Assembly (NCBI GenBank): GCA_033782935.1
Contig: JAWQEG010000488.1
Location: forward strand, 1,116,001-1,180,000
Length of the DNA stretch: 64,000 nucleotides
Source: Petrolisthes cinctipes
Taxonomy: Eukaryota; Arthropoda; Malacostraca; Decapoda; Porcellanidae
Direction of reading: 5' to 3'
The position numbers were made by a program, and so were the translations under genes. Shown piece after piece: positions 1 through 11,833 of the stretch. Below the pieces are notes generated by a model that saw nothing but the letters and a program-made list of their open reading frames with translations, ran no database searches and had not been told where the DNA came from. The stretch's first letter is position 1; every line of letters begins with the position of its first letter.

Positions 1-61
1 CCAAAACACCCGAAAATTCGATATTTAGGGGTCCCAGAAGCGATCTGTACATGCCTACTCT
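1..61 (+). repeat. Truncated C monomer at the left edge
   Basis: This is the last 61 bases of a C-type monomer. It carries 'gatatttaggggtcccag' followed by 'agcgatctgtacatgcc', which marks subtype C1, and then the junction into the A monomer at 62. The window therefore begins inside the array, not at its boundary. Confidence 0.9.
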
Positions 62-562
62 GTGTTAGAGTATTTTCAAAATACATGCTCAAAACATACT
101 GAAAATCGATCTTTTAGGTGCACAAAAGTCGATATGTGCATGCATCTTCAGTACCCGTTTATATCTCAAATTCATGCTCAAAACACCCGAAAATTCAATA
201 TTTTGGGGTCCCAGAAGCAATCTGTACATGCCTACTCAGTGTTAGAGTATTTTCAAAATTCAGTCCCAAAACATGCTGAAAATCGATATTTTTGGTGCCC
301 AAAGTCAATATGTGCATGTATCTTCTGTACCCGTTTATATCTCAAATTCAGGCTCAAAACACCCGAAAATTCAATATTTTGGGGTCCGAGAAGCAATATG
401 TACATGCCTACTCAGTGCTAGAATATTTTCAAAATATAGGCTAAAAACATGCTAAAAATCGATCTTTTAGGTGCCAAAAAATCGATATCTCAAATTCAGT
501 CCCAAAACACCCGAAAATTCGATATTTAGGGGTCCCAGAAGCGATCTGTACATGCCTACTCC

Positions 563-738
563 GTGTTAGAGTATTTTCAAAATACATGCTCAAAACATAC
601 TGAAAATCGATATTTTAGATGCCCATAGTCAATACGTGCATGTATCTTCTGTACCCTTTTATATCTCAAATTCAGGCTCAAAACACCCGAAAATTCAATA
701 TTTTGGGGTCCCAGAAGCAATCTGTACATGGCTACACA
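563..738 (+). repeat. A/B chimeric monomer in a 324 bp block (class example)
   Basis: This monomer begins as A1 ('aatacatgctcaaaacatac') but continues as B2 ('gatattttagatgccc') and ends B-like, then joins a C2 monomer at 739. It is 176 bp, giving a 324 bp block. Copies with the same switch and the marker 'gatgcccatagtc' start at 563, 7530, 9683, 11510 and 36647; the block at 42382 has the same switch with a further local change. A single exchange between A and B about 45-50 bp into the monomer would remove one monomer and produce this structure. Confidence 0.82.
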
Positions 739-2369
739 GTGCTAAAATATTTTCAAAATATAGGCTAAAAACATGCTAAAAATCGACATTTTAGGTGCCA
801 AAAAATCGATATCTCAAATTCAGTCCCAAAACACCCGAAAATTCGATATTTAGAGGTGCCAGAAGGTATCTGTACATGCTTACTCCGTGTTAGAGTATTT
901 TCAAAATACAGGCCAAAAACATACTGAAAATCGATCTTTTAGGTGCACAAAAGTCGATATGTGCATACATCTTCAGTACCCGTTTATATCTCAAATTCAG
1001 GCTCAAAACACCCGAAAATTCGATATTTTGGGGTCCCAGAAGCAATCTGTACATGCCTACTCAGTGTTAGAGTATTTTCAAAATACAGGCCCAAAACATG
1101 CTGAAAATCGATATTTTAGATGCCCAAAGTCAATATGTGCATGTATCTTCTGTACCCGTTTATATCTCAAATTCAGGCTCAAAACACCCGAAAATTCAAT
1201 ATTTTGGGGTCCCAGAAGCAATCTGTACATGCCTACTCAGTGCTAGAATATTTTCAAAATATAGGCTAAAAACATGTTAAAAATCGATCTTTTAGGTGCC
1301 AAAAAGTCGATATCTCAAATTCAGTCCCAAAACACCCGAAAATTCGATATTTAGGGGTCCCAGAAGCGATCTGTACATGCCTACTCCGTGTTAGAGTATT
1401 TTCAAAATACATGCTCAAAACATACTGAAAATCGATCTTTTAGGTGCACAAAAGTCGATATGTGCATACATCTTCAGTACCCGTTTATATCTCAAATTCA
1501 GGCTCAAAACACCCGAAAAATCAATATTTTGTGGTCCCAGAAGCAATCTGTACATGCCTACTCAGTGTTAGAGTATTTTCAAAATACAGGCCCAAAACAT
1601 GCTGAAAATCGATATTTTAGATGCCCAAAGTCAATATGTGCATGTATCTTCTGTACCCGTTTATATCTCAAATTCTGGCTCAAAACACCCGAAAATTCAA
1701 TATTTTGGGGTCCCAGAAGCAATCTGTACAGCGCTAGAATATTTTCAAAATATAGGCTAAAAACATGCTAAAAATCGATCTTTTAGGTGCCAAAAAGTCG
1801 ATATCTCAAATTCAGTCCCAAAACACCCGAAAATTCGATATTTAGGGGTCCCAGAAGCGATCTGTACATGCCTACTCCGTGTTAGAGTATTTTCAAAATA
1901 CAGGCCAAAAACATACTGAAAATCGATCTTTTAGGTGCCCAAAAGTCGATATGTGCATGCATCTTCTGTACCCGTTTATATCTCAAATTCTGGCCCTAAA
2001 CACCCGAAAATTCGATATTTTGGGGTCCCAGAAGCGATCTGTACATGCCTACTCCGTGTTAGAGTATTTTCAAAATTCAGGCCCAAAACATGCTGAAAAT
2101 CGATATTTTTGGCGCCCAAAGTCAATATGTGCATGTATCTTCTGTACCCGTTTATATCTCAAATTCAGGCTCAAAACACCCGAAAATTCAATATTTTGGG
2201 CTCCCAGAAGCAATCTGTACAGTGCTAGAATATTTTCAAAATATAGGCTAAAAACATGCTAAAAATCGATCTTTTAGGTGCCAAAAAGTCGATATCTTAA
2301 ATTCAGTCCCAAAACACCCGAAAATTCGATATGTAGGGGTCCCAGAAGCGATCTGTACATGCCTACTCC

Positions 2370-2694
2370 GTGTTAGAGTATTTTCAAAAAACATGCTCAA
2401 AACATACTGAAAATCGATCTTTTAGGTGCACAAAAGTCGATATGTGCATGCATCTTCAGTACCCGTTTATATCTCAAATTCAGGCTCAAAACACCCGAAA
2501 ATTCAATATTTTGGGGTCCCAGAAGCAATCTGTACATGCCTACACAGTGCTAAAATATTTTCAAAATATAGGCTAAAAACATGCTAAAAATCGACATTTT
2601 AGGTGCCAAAAAATCGATATCTCAAATTCAGTCCCAAAACACCCGAAAATTCGATATTTAGAGGTGCCAGAAGGTATCTGTACATGCTTACTCC
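2370..2694 (+). repeat. 325 bp two-monomer block (A-B 3' chimera plus C), class example
   Basis: The first monomer is 177 bp, with an A1 5' half and a B-like end ('agcaatctg...tacaca'), and is followed directly by C2. Blocks of this length class (315-325 bp) start at 563, 2370, 3697, 6026, 7530, 7854, 9683, 10006, 11510, 19914, 22745, 24573, 25575, 28906, 29908, 31736, 36647, 36971, 42382, 42705, 56111, 58115, 58931, 59255, 60081, 61084, 61899 and 62224. The 324 bp block at 19914 is a B monomer plus C, and 31736 (315 bp) also carries the 10 bp junction deletion. Loss of one monomer by unequal exchange explains the class. Confidence 0.85.
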
Positions 2695-3195
2695 GTGTTA
2701 GAGTATTTTCAAAATACAGGCCAAAAACATACTGAAAATCGATCTTTTAGGTGCACAAAAGTCGATATGTGCATACATCTTCAGTACCCGTTTATATCTC
2801 AAATTCAGGCTCAAAACACCCGAAAATTCGATATTTTGGGGTCCCAGAAGCAATCTGTACATGCCTACTCAGTGTTAGAGTATTTTCAAAATACAGGCCC
2901 AAAACATGCTGAAAATCGATATTTTAGATGCCCAAAGTCAATATGTGCATGTATCTTCTGTACCCGTTTATATCTCAAATTCAGGCTCAAAACACCCGAA
3001 AATTCAATATTTTGGGGTCCCAGAAGCAATCTGTACATGCCTACTCAGTGCTAGAATATTTTCAAAATATAGGCTAAAAACATGCTAAAAATCGATCTTT
3101 TAGGTGCCAAAAAGTCGATATCTCAAATTCAGTCCCAAAACACCCGAAAATTCGATATTTAGGGGTCCCAGAAGCGATCTGTACATGCCTACTCC

Positions 3196-3696
3196 GTGTT
3201 AGAGTATTTTCAAAATACAGGCCAAAAACATACTGAAAATCGATCTTTTAGGTGCCCAAAAGTCGATATGTGCATGCATCTTCTGTACCCGTTTATATCT
3301 CAAATTCTGGCCCTAAACACCCGAAAATTCGATATTTTGGGGTCCCAGAAGCGATCTGTACATGCCTACTCCGTGTTAGAGTATTTTCAAAATTCAGGCC
3401 CAAAACATGCTGAAAATCGATATTTTTGGCGCCCAAAGTCAATATGTGCATGTATCTTCTGTACCCGTTTATATCTCAAATTCAGGCTCAAAACACCCGA
3501 AAATTCAATATTTTGGGGTCCCAGAAGCAATCTGTACATGCCTACTCAGTGCTAGAATATTTTCAAAATATAGGCTAAAAACATGCTAAAAATCGATCTT
3601 TTAGGTGCCAAAAAGTCGATATCTTAAATTCAGTCCCAAAACACCCGAAAATTCGATATGTAGGGGTCCCAGAAGCGATCTGTACATGCCTACTCC
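3196..3696 (+). repeat. Representative 501 bp higher-order repeat (A 3196-3372, B 3373-3548, C 3549-3696)
   Basis: Three diverged monomers of 177, 176 and 148 bp make a 501 bp unit. Units with the same monomer order follow at exactly 501 bp spacing in many runs, for example 4022, 4523, 5024, 5525 and 17419, 17920, 18421, 18922, 19423. I count 74 blocks of 500-503 bp out of 135. Block-to-block similarity is visibly much greater than similarity between A, B and C within a block, which is the definition of a HOR. Confidence 0.95.
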
Positions 3697-6025
3697 GTGT
3701 TAGAGTATTTTCAAAAAACATGCTCAAAACATACTGAAAATCGATCTTTTAGGTGCACAAAAGTCGATATGTGCATGCATCTTCAGTACCCGTTTATATC
3801 TCAAATTCAGGCTCAAAACACCCGAAAATTCAATATTTTGGGGTCCCAGAAGCAATCTGTACATGCCTACACAGTGCTAGAATATTTTCAAAATATAGGC
3901 AAAAAACATGCTAAAAATCGATCTTTTAGGTGCCAAAAAGTCGATATCTCAAATTTAGTCCCAAAACACCCGAAAATTCGATATTTAGGGGTCCCAGAAG
4001 CGATCTGTACATGCCTACTCCGTGTTAGAGTATTTTCAAAATACATGCTCAAAACATACTGAAAATCGATCTTTTAGGTGCACAAAAGTCGATATGTGCA
4101 TGCATCTTCAGTACTCGTTTATATCTCAAATTCAAGCTCAAAACACCCGAAAATTCAATATTTTGGGGTCCCAGAAGCAATCTGTACATGCCTACTCAGT
4201 GTTAGAGTATTTTCAAAATACAGGCCCAAAACATGCTGAAAATCGATATTTTAGATGCCCAAAGTCAATATGTGCATGTATCTTCTGTACCCGTTTATAT
4301 CTCAAATTCAGGCTCAAAACACCCGAAAATTCAATATTTTGGGGTCCCAGAAGCAATCTGTACATGCCTACACAGTGCTAGAATATTTTCAAAATATAGG
4401 CTAAAAACATGCTAAAAATCGATCTTTTAAGTGCCAAAAAGTCGATATCTCAAATTCAGTCCAAAAACACCCGAAAATTCGATATTTAGGGGTCCCAGAA
4501 GCGACCTGTACATGCCTACTCCGTGTTAGAGTATTTTCAAAATACAGGCCAAAAACATACTGAAAATCGATCTTTTAGGTGCCCAAAAGTCGATATGTGC
4601 ATGCATCTTCTGTACCCGTTTATATCTCAAATTCTGGCCCTAAACACCCGAAAATTCGATATTTTGGGGTCCCAGAAGCGATCTGTACATGCCTATTCCG
4701 TGTTAGAGTATTTTCAAAATTCAGGCCCAAAACATGCTGAAAATCGATATTTTTGGTGCCCAAAGTCAATATGTGCATGTATCTTCTGTACCCGTTTATA
4801 TCTCAAATTCAGGCTCAAAACACCCGAAAATTCAATATTTTGGGGTCCCAGAAGCAATCTGTACATGCCTACTCATTGCTAGAATATTTTCAAAATATAG
4901 GCTAAAAACATGCTAAAAATCGATCTTTTAGGTGCCAAAAAATCGATATCTCAAATTCAGTCCCAAAACACCCGAAAATTCGATATTTAGAGGTCCCAGA
5001 AGGTATCTGTACATGCTTACTCCGTGTTAGAGTATTTTCAAAATACAGGCCAAAAACATACTGAAAATCGATCTTTTAGGTGCCCAAAAGTCGATATGTG
5101 CATGCATCTTCTGTACCCGTTTATATCTCAAATTCTGGCCCTAAACACCCGAAAATTTGATATTTTGGGGTCCCAGAAGCGATCTGTACATGCCTACTAC
5201 GTGTTAGAGTATTTTCAAAATTCAGGCCCAAAACATGCTGAAAATCGATATTTTTGGTGCCCAAAGTCAATATGTGCATGTATCTTCTGTACCCGTTTAT
5301 ATCTCAAATTCAGGCTCAAAACACCCGAAAATTCAATATTTTGGGGTCCCAGAAGCAATCTGTACATGCCTACTCAGTGCTAGAATATTTTCAAAATATA
5401 GGCTAAAAACATGCTAAAAATCGATCTTTTAGGTGCCAAAAAGTCGATATCTCAAATTCAGTCCCAAAACACCCGAAAATTCGATATTTAGGGGTCCCAG
5501 AAGCGATCTGTACATGCCTACTCTGTGTTAGAGTATTTTCAAAATACATGCTCAAAACATACTGAAAATCGATCTTTTAGGTGCACAAAAGTCGATATGT
5601 GCATGCATCTTCAGTACCCGTTTATATCTCAAATTCAGGCTCAAAACACCCGAAAATTCAATATTTTGGGGTCCCAGAAGCAATCTGTACATGCCTACTC
5701 AGTGTTAGAGTATTTTCAAAATACAGGCTTAAAACATGCTGAAAATCGATATTTTAGATGCCCAAAGTCAATATGTGCATGTATCTTCTGTACCCGTTTA
5801 TATCTCAAATTCAGGCTCAAAACACCCGAAAATTCAATATTTTGGGGTCCCAGAAGCAATCTGTACATGCCTACACAGTGCTAGAATATTTTCAAAATAT
5901 TGGCTAAAAACATGCTAAAAATCGACATTTTAGGTGCCAAAAAATCGATATCTTAAATTCAGTCCCAAAACACCCGAAAATTCGATATTTAGAGGTCCCA
6001 GAAGGTATCTGTACATGCCTACTCC

Positions 6026-7853
6026 GTGTTAGAGTATTTTCAATATACAGGCCAAAAACATACTGAAAATCGATCTTTTAGGTGCCCAAAAGTCGATATG
6101 TGCATGCATCTTCTGTACCCGTTTATATCTCAAATTCTGGCTCAAAACACCCGAAAATTCAATATTTTGGGGTCCCAGAAGTAATCTGTACATGCCTACA
6201 CAGTGCTAGAATATTTTCAAAATATAGGCTAAAAACATGCTAAAAATCGACATTTTAGGTGCCAAAAAATCGATATCTCAAATTCAGTCCCAAAACACCC
6301 GAAAACTCTATATTTAGAGGTCCCAGAAGGTATCTATACATGTCTACTCCGTTTTAGAGTATATTCAAAATACAGGCCAAAAACATACTGAAAATCGATC
6401 TTTTAGGTGCCCAAAAGTCGATATGTGCATTCATCTTCTGTACCCGTTTATATCTCAAATTCTGGCCCTAAACACCCGAAAATTCGATATTTTGGGGTTC
6501 CAGAAGCGATCTGTAAATGACTACTCCGTGTTAGAGTATTTTCAAAATTCAGGCCCAAAACATGCTGAAAATCGATCTTTCAGGTGCACAAAAGTCGATA
6601 TGTGCATGCATCTTCAGTACCCGTTTATATCTCAAATTCAGGCTCAAAACACCCGAAAATTCGATATTTTGGGGTACCAGAAGCGATCTGTACATGCCTA
6701 CTCAGTATTAGAGTAGTTTCAAAATTCAGGCCCAAAACATGCTGAAAATCGATATTTTTGGTGCCCAAAGTCAATATGTGCATGTATCTTCTGTACCCGT
6801 TTATATCTCAAATTCAGGCTCAAAACAACCGAAAATTCAATATTTTGGGGTCCCAGAAGCAATCTGTACTTGCCTACTCAGTGCTAGAATATTTTCAAAA
6901 TATAATCTAAAAACATGCTAAAAATCGATCTTTTAGGTGCCAAAAAGTCGATATCTCAAATTCAGTCCCAAAACACCCGAAAATTCGATATTTAGGGGTC
7001 CCAGAAGCGATCTGTACATGCCTACTCTGTGTTAGAGTATTTTCAAAATACATGCTCAAAACATACTGAAAATCGATCTTTTAGGTGCACAAAAGTCGAT
7101 ATGTGTATGCATCTTCAGTACCCGTTTATATCTCAAATTCATGCTCAAAACACCCGAAAATTCAATATTTTGGGGTCCCAGAAGCAATCTGTACATGCCT
7201 ACTCAGTGTTAGAGTATTTTCAAAATTAAGTCCCAAAACATGCTGAAAATCGATATTTTTGGTGCCCAAAGTCAATATGTGCATGTATCTTCTGTACCCG
7301 TTTATATCTCAAATTCAGGCTCAAAACACCCGAAAATTCAATATTTTGGGGTCCCAGAAGCAATCTGTACATGCCTACTCAGTGCTAGAATATTTTCAAA
7401 ATATAGGCTAAAAACATGCTAAAAATCGATCTTTTAGGTGCCAAAAAATCGATATCTCAAATTCAGTCCCAAAACACCCGAAAATTCGATATTTAGGGGT
7501 CCCAGAAGCGATCTGTACATGCCTACTCCGTGTTAGAGTATTTTCAAAATACATGCTCAAAACATACTGAAAATCGATATTTTAGATGCCCATAGTCAAT
7601 ATGTGCATGTATCTTCTGTACCCGTTTATATCTCAAATTCAGGCTCAAAACACCCGAAAATTCAATATTTTGGGGTCCCAGAAGCAATCTGTACATGGCT
7701 ACACAGTGCTAAAATATTTTCAAAATATAGGCTAAAAACATGCTAAAAATCGACATTTTAGGTGCCAAAAAATCGATATCTCAAATTCAGTCCCAAAACA
7801 CCCGAAAATTCGATATTTAGAGGTGCCAGAAGGTATCTGTACATGCTTACTCC
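6026..7853 (+). repeat. Segmental duplication, copy 1 of 2 (1828 bp; blocks 325-678-501-324)
   Basis: Blocks start at 6026 (325), 6351 (678), 7029 (501) and 7530 (324). The same length series recurs at 10006-11833, 3980 bp downstream. Shared markers include 'gttttagag' opening the 678 bp block, 'ctgtaaatg', 'gagtagtttc', 'ggggtaccag', 'aaaacaaccg' and 'ctgtacttgcc'. Private differences include 'ctctatatttag' near 6306, 'gtatattcaaaatac' near 6359, 'tataatctaaaa' near 6900 and 'gtgtatgcatc' near 7103. Confidence 0.85.
6351..7028 (+). repeat. 678 bp four-monomer block (A, A/B hybrid, B, C)
   Basis: Monomers begin at 6351 (177), 6528 (177), 6705 (176) and 6881 (148). The second starts B1-like ('caaaattcaggccc') but switches to A1 ('aggtgcacaaaagtcg'). 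It is the reciprocal structure to the A-to-B chimeras in the 324/325 bp blocks, as expected from unequal exchange. Other blocks of 667-678 bp start at 10331, 16742, 24898, 29231, 33053, 38799, 45024, 56436 and 60406. Their order varies: 16742, 24898, 29231 and 45024 are A-B-B-C, while 60406 is A-A-B-C. Confidence 0.83.
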
Positions 7854-8680
7854 GTGTTAGAGTATTTTCAAAATACAGGCCAAAAACATACTGAAAATCG
7901 ATCTTTTAGGTGCCCAAAAGTCGATATGTGCATGCATCTTCTGTACCCGTTTATATCTCAAATTCTGGCTCAAAACAGCCGAAAATTCAATATTTTGGGG
8001 TCCCAGAAGGAATCTGTACATGCCTACACAGTGCTAGAATATTTTCAAAATATAGGCTAAAAACATGCTAAAAATCGACATTTTAGGTGCCAAAAAATCG
8101 ATATCTCAAATTCCGTCCCAAAACACCCGAAAACTCGATATTTAGAGGTCCCAGAAGGTATCTATACATGTCTACTCCGTGTTAGAGTATTTTCAAAATA
8201 CAGGCCAAAAACATACTGAAAATCGAACTTTTAGGTGCCCAAAAGTCGATATGTGCATTCATCTTCTGTACCCGTTTATATCTCAAATTCTGGCCCTAAA
8301 CACCCGAAAATTCGATATTTTGGGGTCCCAGAAGCGATCTGTAAATGCCTACTCCGTGTTAGAGTATTTTCAAAATTCAGGCCCAAAACATGCTGAAAAT
8401 CGATCTTTTAGGTGCACAAAAGTCGATATGTGCATGTATCTTCTGTACCCGTTTATATCTCAAATTCAGGCTCAAAACAACCGAAAATTCAATATTTTGG
8501 GGTCCCAGAAGCAATCTGTACTTGCCTACTCAGTGCTAGAATATTTTCAAAATATAGGCTAAAAACATGCTAAAAATCGACATTTTAGGTGCCAAAAAAT
8601 CGATATCTCAAATTCAGTCCCAAAACACCCGAAAATTCGATATTTAGAGGTCCCAGAAGGTATCTGTACATGCCTACTCC
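7854..8680 (+). repeat. Two blocks (325 and 502 bp) with an A-length hybrid second monomer
   Basis: The 325 bp block at 7854 is A2 with a B-like end, then C2; it carries 'aaaacagccg' and 'agaaggaatctg', the latter shared with 10006, 36971 and 42705. The block at 8179 is 502 bp because its second monomer (8356-8532) is a B-to-A hybrid of 177 bp, not a 176 bp B. The block ends in a C2-type monomer. Confidence 0.8.
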
Positions 8681-10330
8681 GTGTTAGAGTATTTTCAAAA
8701 TACAGGCCAAATACATACTGAAAATCGATCTATTAGGTGCCCAAAAGTCAATATGTGCATGTATCTTCAGTACCCGTTTATATCTCAAATTCTGGCCCTA
8801 AACACCCGAAAATTCGATATTTTGGGGTCCCAGAAGCGATCTGTACATGCCTACTCCGTGTTAGAGTATTTTCAAAATTCAGGCCCAAAACATGATGAAA
8901 ATCGATATTTTTGGTGCCCAAAGTCAATATGTGCATGTATCTTCTGTACCCGTTTATATCTCAAATTCAGGCTCAAAACACCCGAAAATTCAATATTTTG
9001 GGGTCCCAGAAGCAATCTGTACATGCCTACTCAGTGCTAGAATATTTTCAAAATATAGGCTAAAAACATGATAAAAATCGATCTTTTATGTGCCAAAAAG
9101 TCGATATCTCAAATTCAGTCCCAAAACACCCGAAAATTCGATATTTAGGGGTCCCAGAAGCGATCTGTACATGCCTACTCCGTGTTAGAGTATTTTCAAA
9201 ATACATGCTCAAAACATACTGAAAATCGATCTTTTAGGTGCACAAAAGTCGATATGTGCATGCATCTTCAGTACCCGTTTATATTTCAAATTCAGGATCA
9301 AAACACCCGAAAATTCGATATTTTGGGGTCCCAGAAGCGATCTGTACATGCCTACTCCGTGTTAGAGTATTTTCAAAATTCAGGCCCAAAACATGCTGAA
9401 AATCGATATTTTTGGTGCCCAAAGTCAATATGTGCATGTATCTTCTGTACTCGTTTATATCTCAAATTCAGGCTCAAAACACCCGAAAATTCAATATTTT
9501 GGGGTCCCAGAAGCAATCTGTACATGCCTACTCAGTGCTAGAATATTTTCAAAATATAGGCTAAAAACATGCTAAAAATCGATCTCTTAGGTGCAAAAAA
9601 ATCGATATCTCAAATTCAGTCCCAAAACACCCGAAAATTCGATATTTAGGGGTCCCAGAAGCGATCTGTACATGCCTACTCCGTGTTAGAGTATTTTCAA
9701 AATACATGCTCAAAACATACTGAAAATCGATATTTTAGATGCCCATAGTCAATATGTGCATGTATCTTCTGTACCCGTTTATATCTCAAATTCAGGCTCA
9801 AAACACCCGAAAATTCAATATTTTGGGGTCCCAGAAGCAATCTGTACATGGCTACACAGTGCTAAAATATTTTCAAAATATAGGCTAAAACATGCTAAAA
9901 ATCGACATTTTAGGTGCCAAAAAATTGATATCTCAAATTCAGTCCCAAAACACCCGAAAATTCGATATTTAGAGGTGCCAGAAGGTATCTGTACATGCTT
10001 ACTCCGTGTTAGAGTATTTTCAAAATACATGCCAAAAACATACTGAAAATCGATCTTTTAGGTGCCCAAAAGTCGATATGTGCATGCATCTTCTGTACCC
10101 GTTTATATCTCAAATTCTGGCTCAAAACACCCGAAAATTCAATATTTTGGGGTCCCAGAAGGAATCTGTACATGCCTACACAGTGCTAGAATATTTTCAA
10201 AATATAGGCTAAAAACATGCTAAAAATCGACATTTTAGGTGCCAAAAAATCGATATCTCAAATTCAGTCCCAAAACACCCGAAAACTCGATATTTAGAGG
10301 TCCCAGAAGGTATCTATACATGTCTACTCC
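8681..10330 (+). repeat. 1650 bp segment with near relatives at 35645-37295 and 41380-43029
   Basis: Blocks start at 8681 (501), 9182 (501), 9683 (323) and 10006 (325). The same length series, 501-501-323/324-325, occurs about 27.0 kb downstream and again in the next ~5.7 kb copy. All share 'tatatttcaaattcaggatc' in the second block, 'gatgcccatagtc' (modified at 42382) in the third and 'agaaggaatctg' in the fourth. A one-base loss near 9889 ('ggctaaaacatgc') makes the third block 323 bp. Confidence 0.82.
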
Positions 10331-11833
10331 GTTTTAGAGTATTTTCAAAATACAGGCCAAAAACATACTGAAAATCGATCTTTTAGGTGCCCAAAAGTCG
10401 ATATGTGCATTCATCTTCTGTACCCGTTTATATCTCAAATTCTGGCCCTAAACACCCGAAAATTCGATATTTTGGGGTCCCAGAAGCGATCTGTAAATGC
10501 CTACTCCGTGTTAGAGTATTTTCAAAATTCAGGCCCAAAACATGCTGAAAATCGATCTTTTAGGTGCACAAAAGTCGATATGTGCATGCATCTTCAGTAC
10601 CCGTTTATATCTCAAATTCAGGCTCAAAACACCCGAAAATTCGATATTTTGGGGTACCAGAAGCGATCTGTACATGCCTACTCAGTGTTAGAGTAGTTTC
10701 AAAATTCAGGCCCAAAACATGCTGAAAATCGAAATTTTTGGTGCCCAAAGTCAATATGTGCATGTATCTTCTGTACCCGTTTATATCTCAAATTCAGGTT
10801 CAAAACAACCGAAAATTCAATATTTTGGGGTCCCAGAAGCAATCTGTACTTGCCTACTCAGTGCTAGAATATTTTCAAAATATAGGCTAAAAACATGCTA
10901 AAAATCGATCTTTTAGGTGCCAAAAAGTCGATATCTCAAATTCAGTCCCAAAACACCCGAAAATTCGATATTTAGGGGTCCCAGAAGCGATCTGTACATG
11001 CCTACTCTGTGTTAGAGTATTTTCAAAATACATGCTCAAAACATACTGAAAATCGATCTTTTAGGTGCACAAAAGTCGATATGTGCATGCATCTTCAGTA
11101 CCCGTTTATATCTCAAATTCATGCTCAAAACACCCGAAAATTCAATATTTTGGGGTCCCAGAAGCAATCTGTACATGCCTACTCAGTGTTAGAGTATTTT
11201 CAAAATTCAGTCCCAAAACATGCTGAAAATCGATATTTTTGGTGCCCAAAGTCAATATGTGCATGTATCTTCTGTACCCGTTTATATCTCAAATTCAGGC
11301 TCAAAACACCCGAAAATTCAATATTTTGGGGTCCCAGAAGCAATATGTACATGCCTACTCAGTGCTAGAATATTTTCAAAATATAGGCTAAAAACATGCT
11401 AAAAATCGATCTTTTAGGTGCCAAAAAATCGATATATCAAATTCAGTCCCAAAACACCCGAAAATTCGATATTTAGGGGTCCCAGAAGCGATCTGTACAT
11501 GCCTACTCCGTGTTAGAGTATTTTCAAAATACATGCTCAAAACATACTGAAAATCGATATTTTAGATGCCCATAGTCAATACGTGCATGTATCTTCTGTA
11601 CCCTTTTATATCTCAAATTCAGGCTCAAAACACCCGAAAATTCAATATTTTGGGGTCCCAGAAGCAATCTGTACATGGCTACACAGTGCTAAAATATTTT
11701 CAAAATATAGGCTAAAAACATGCTAAAAATCGACATTTTAGGTGCCAAAAAATCGATATCTCAAATTCAGTCCCAAAACACCCGAAAATTCGATATTTAG
11801 AGGTGCCAGAAGGTATCTGTACATGCTTACTCC
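10006..11833 (+). repeat. Segmental duplication, copy 2 of 2 (1828 bp)
   Basis: Blocks start at 10006 (325), 10331 (678), 11009 (501) and 11510 (324). Layout and markers match 6026-7853 at 3980 bp spacing. Its last two blocks (11009-11833) resemble 62-886 even more closely, so the 825 bp pair 501+324 exists three times (62, 7029, 11009). The block at 10006 also belongs to the 8681-10330 segment, so the two duplications overlap in history. Confidence 0.84.

Larger units (their letters stand above)
62..6025 (+). repeat. Left heterogeneous domain: 13 blocks mixing ABC and shortened units
   Basis: Block starts (length) are 62 (501), 563 (324), 887 (501), 1388 (491), 1879 (491), 2370 (325), 2695 (501), 3196 (501), 3697 (325), 4022 (501), 4523 (501), 5024 (501) and 5525 (501). 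Short-range duplication is visible: the blocks at 887 and 2695 look the same (spacing 1808 bp), 1879 matches 3196, and 2370 matches 3697 (both with 'tattttcaaaaaacatgc'). The 62-886 segment is most like 11009-11833; both share 'agcaatatgtacatg' and, in the next block, 'tcaatacgtgcatg' and 'taccctttta'. Confidence 0.85.

Noticed and set aside
62..421. Open reading frames of 60-186 codons repeated throughout, read from GTG or ATG
   Set aside because: They are translations of A-B satellite monomers in two overlapping frames. They end at fixed stops in the C monomer, have no recognisable domain, and shift frame wherever monomers differ by one base. No start signals or codon constraint are visible.
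9815..10030. Minus-strand open frames (also at 13636-13836, 15441-15665, 19792-19992, 22269-22451 and 51951-52220)
   Set aside because: They appear only where a chance variant removes a stop in the antisense of the same satellite. Identical neighbouring monomers lack them.
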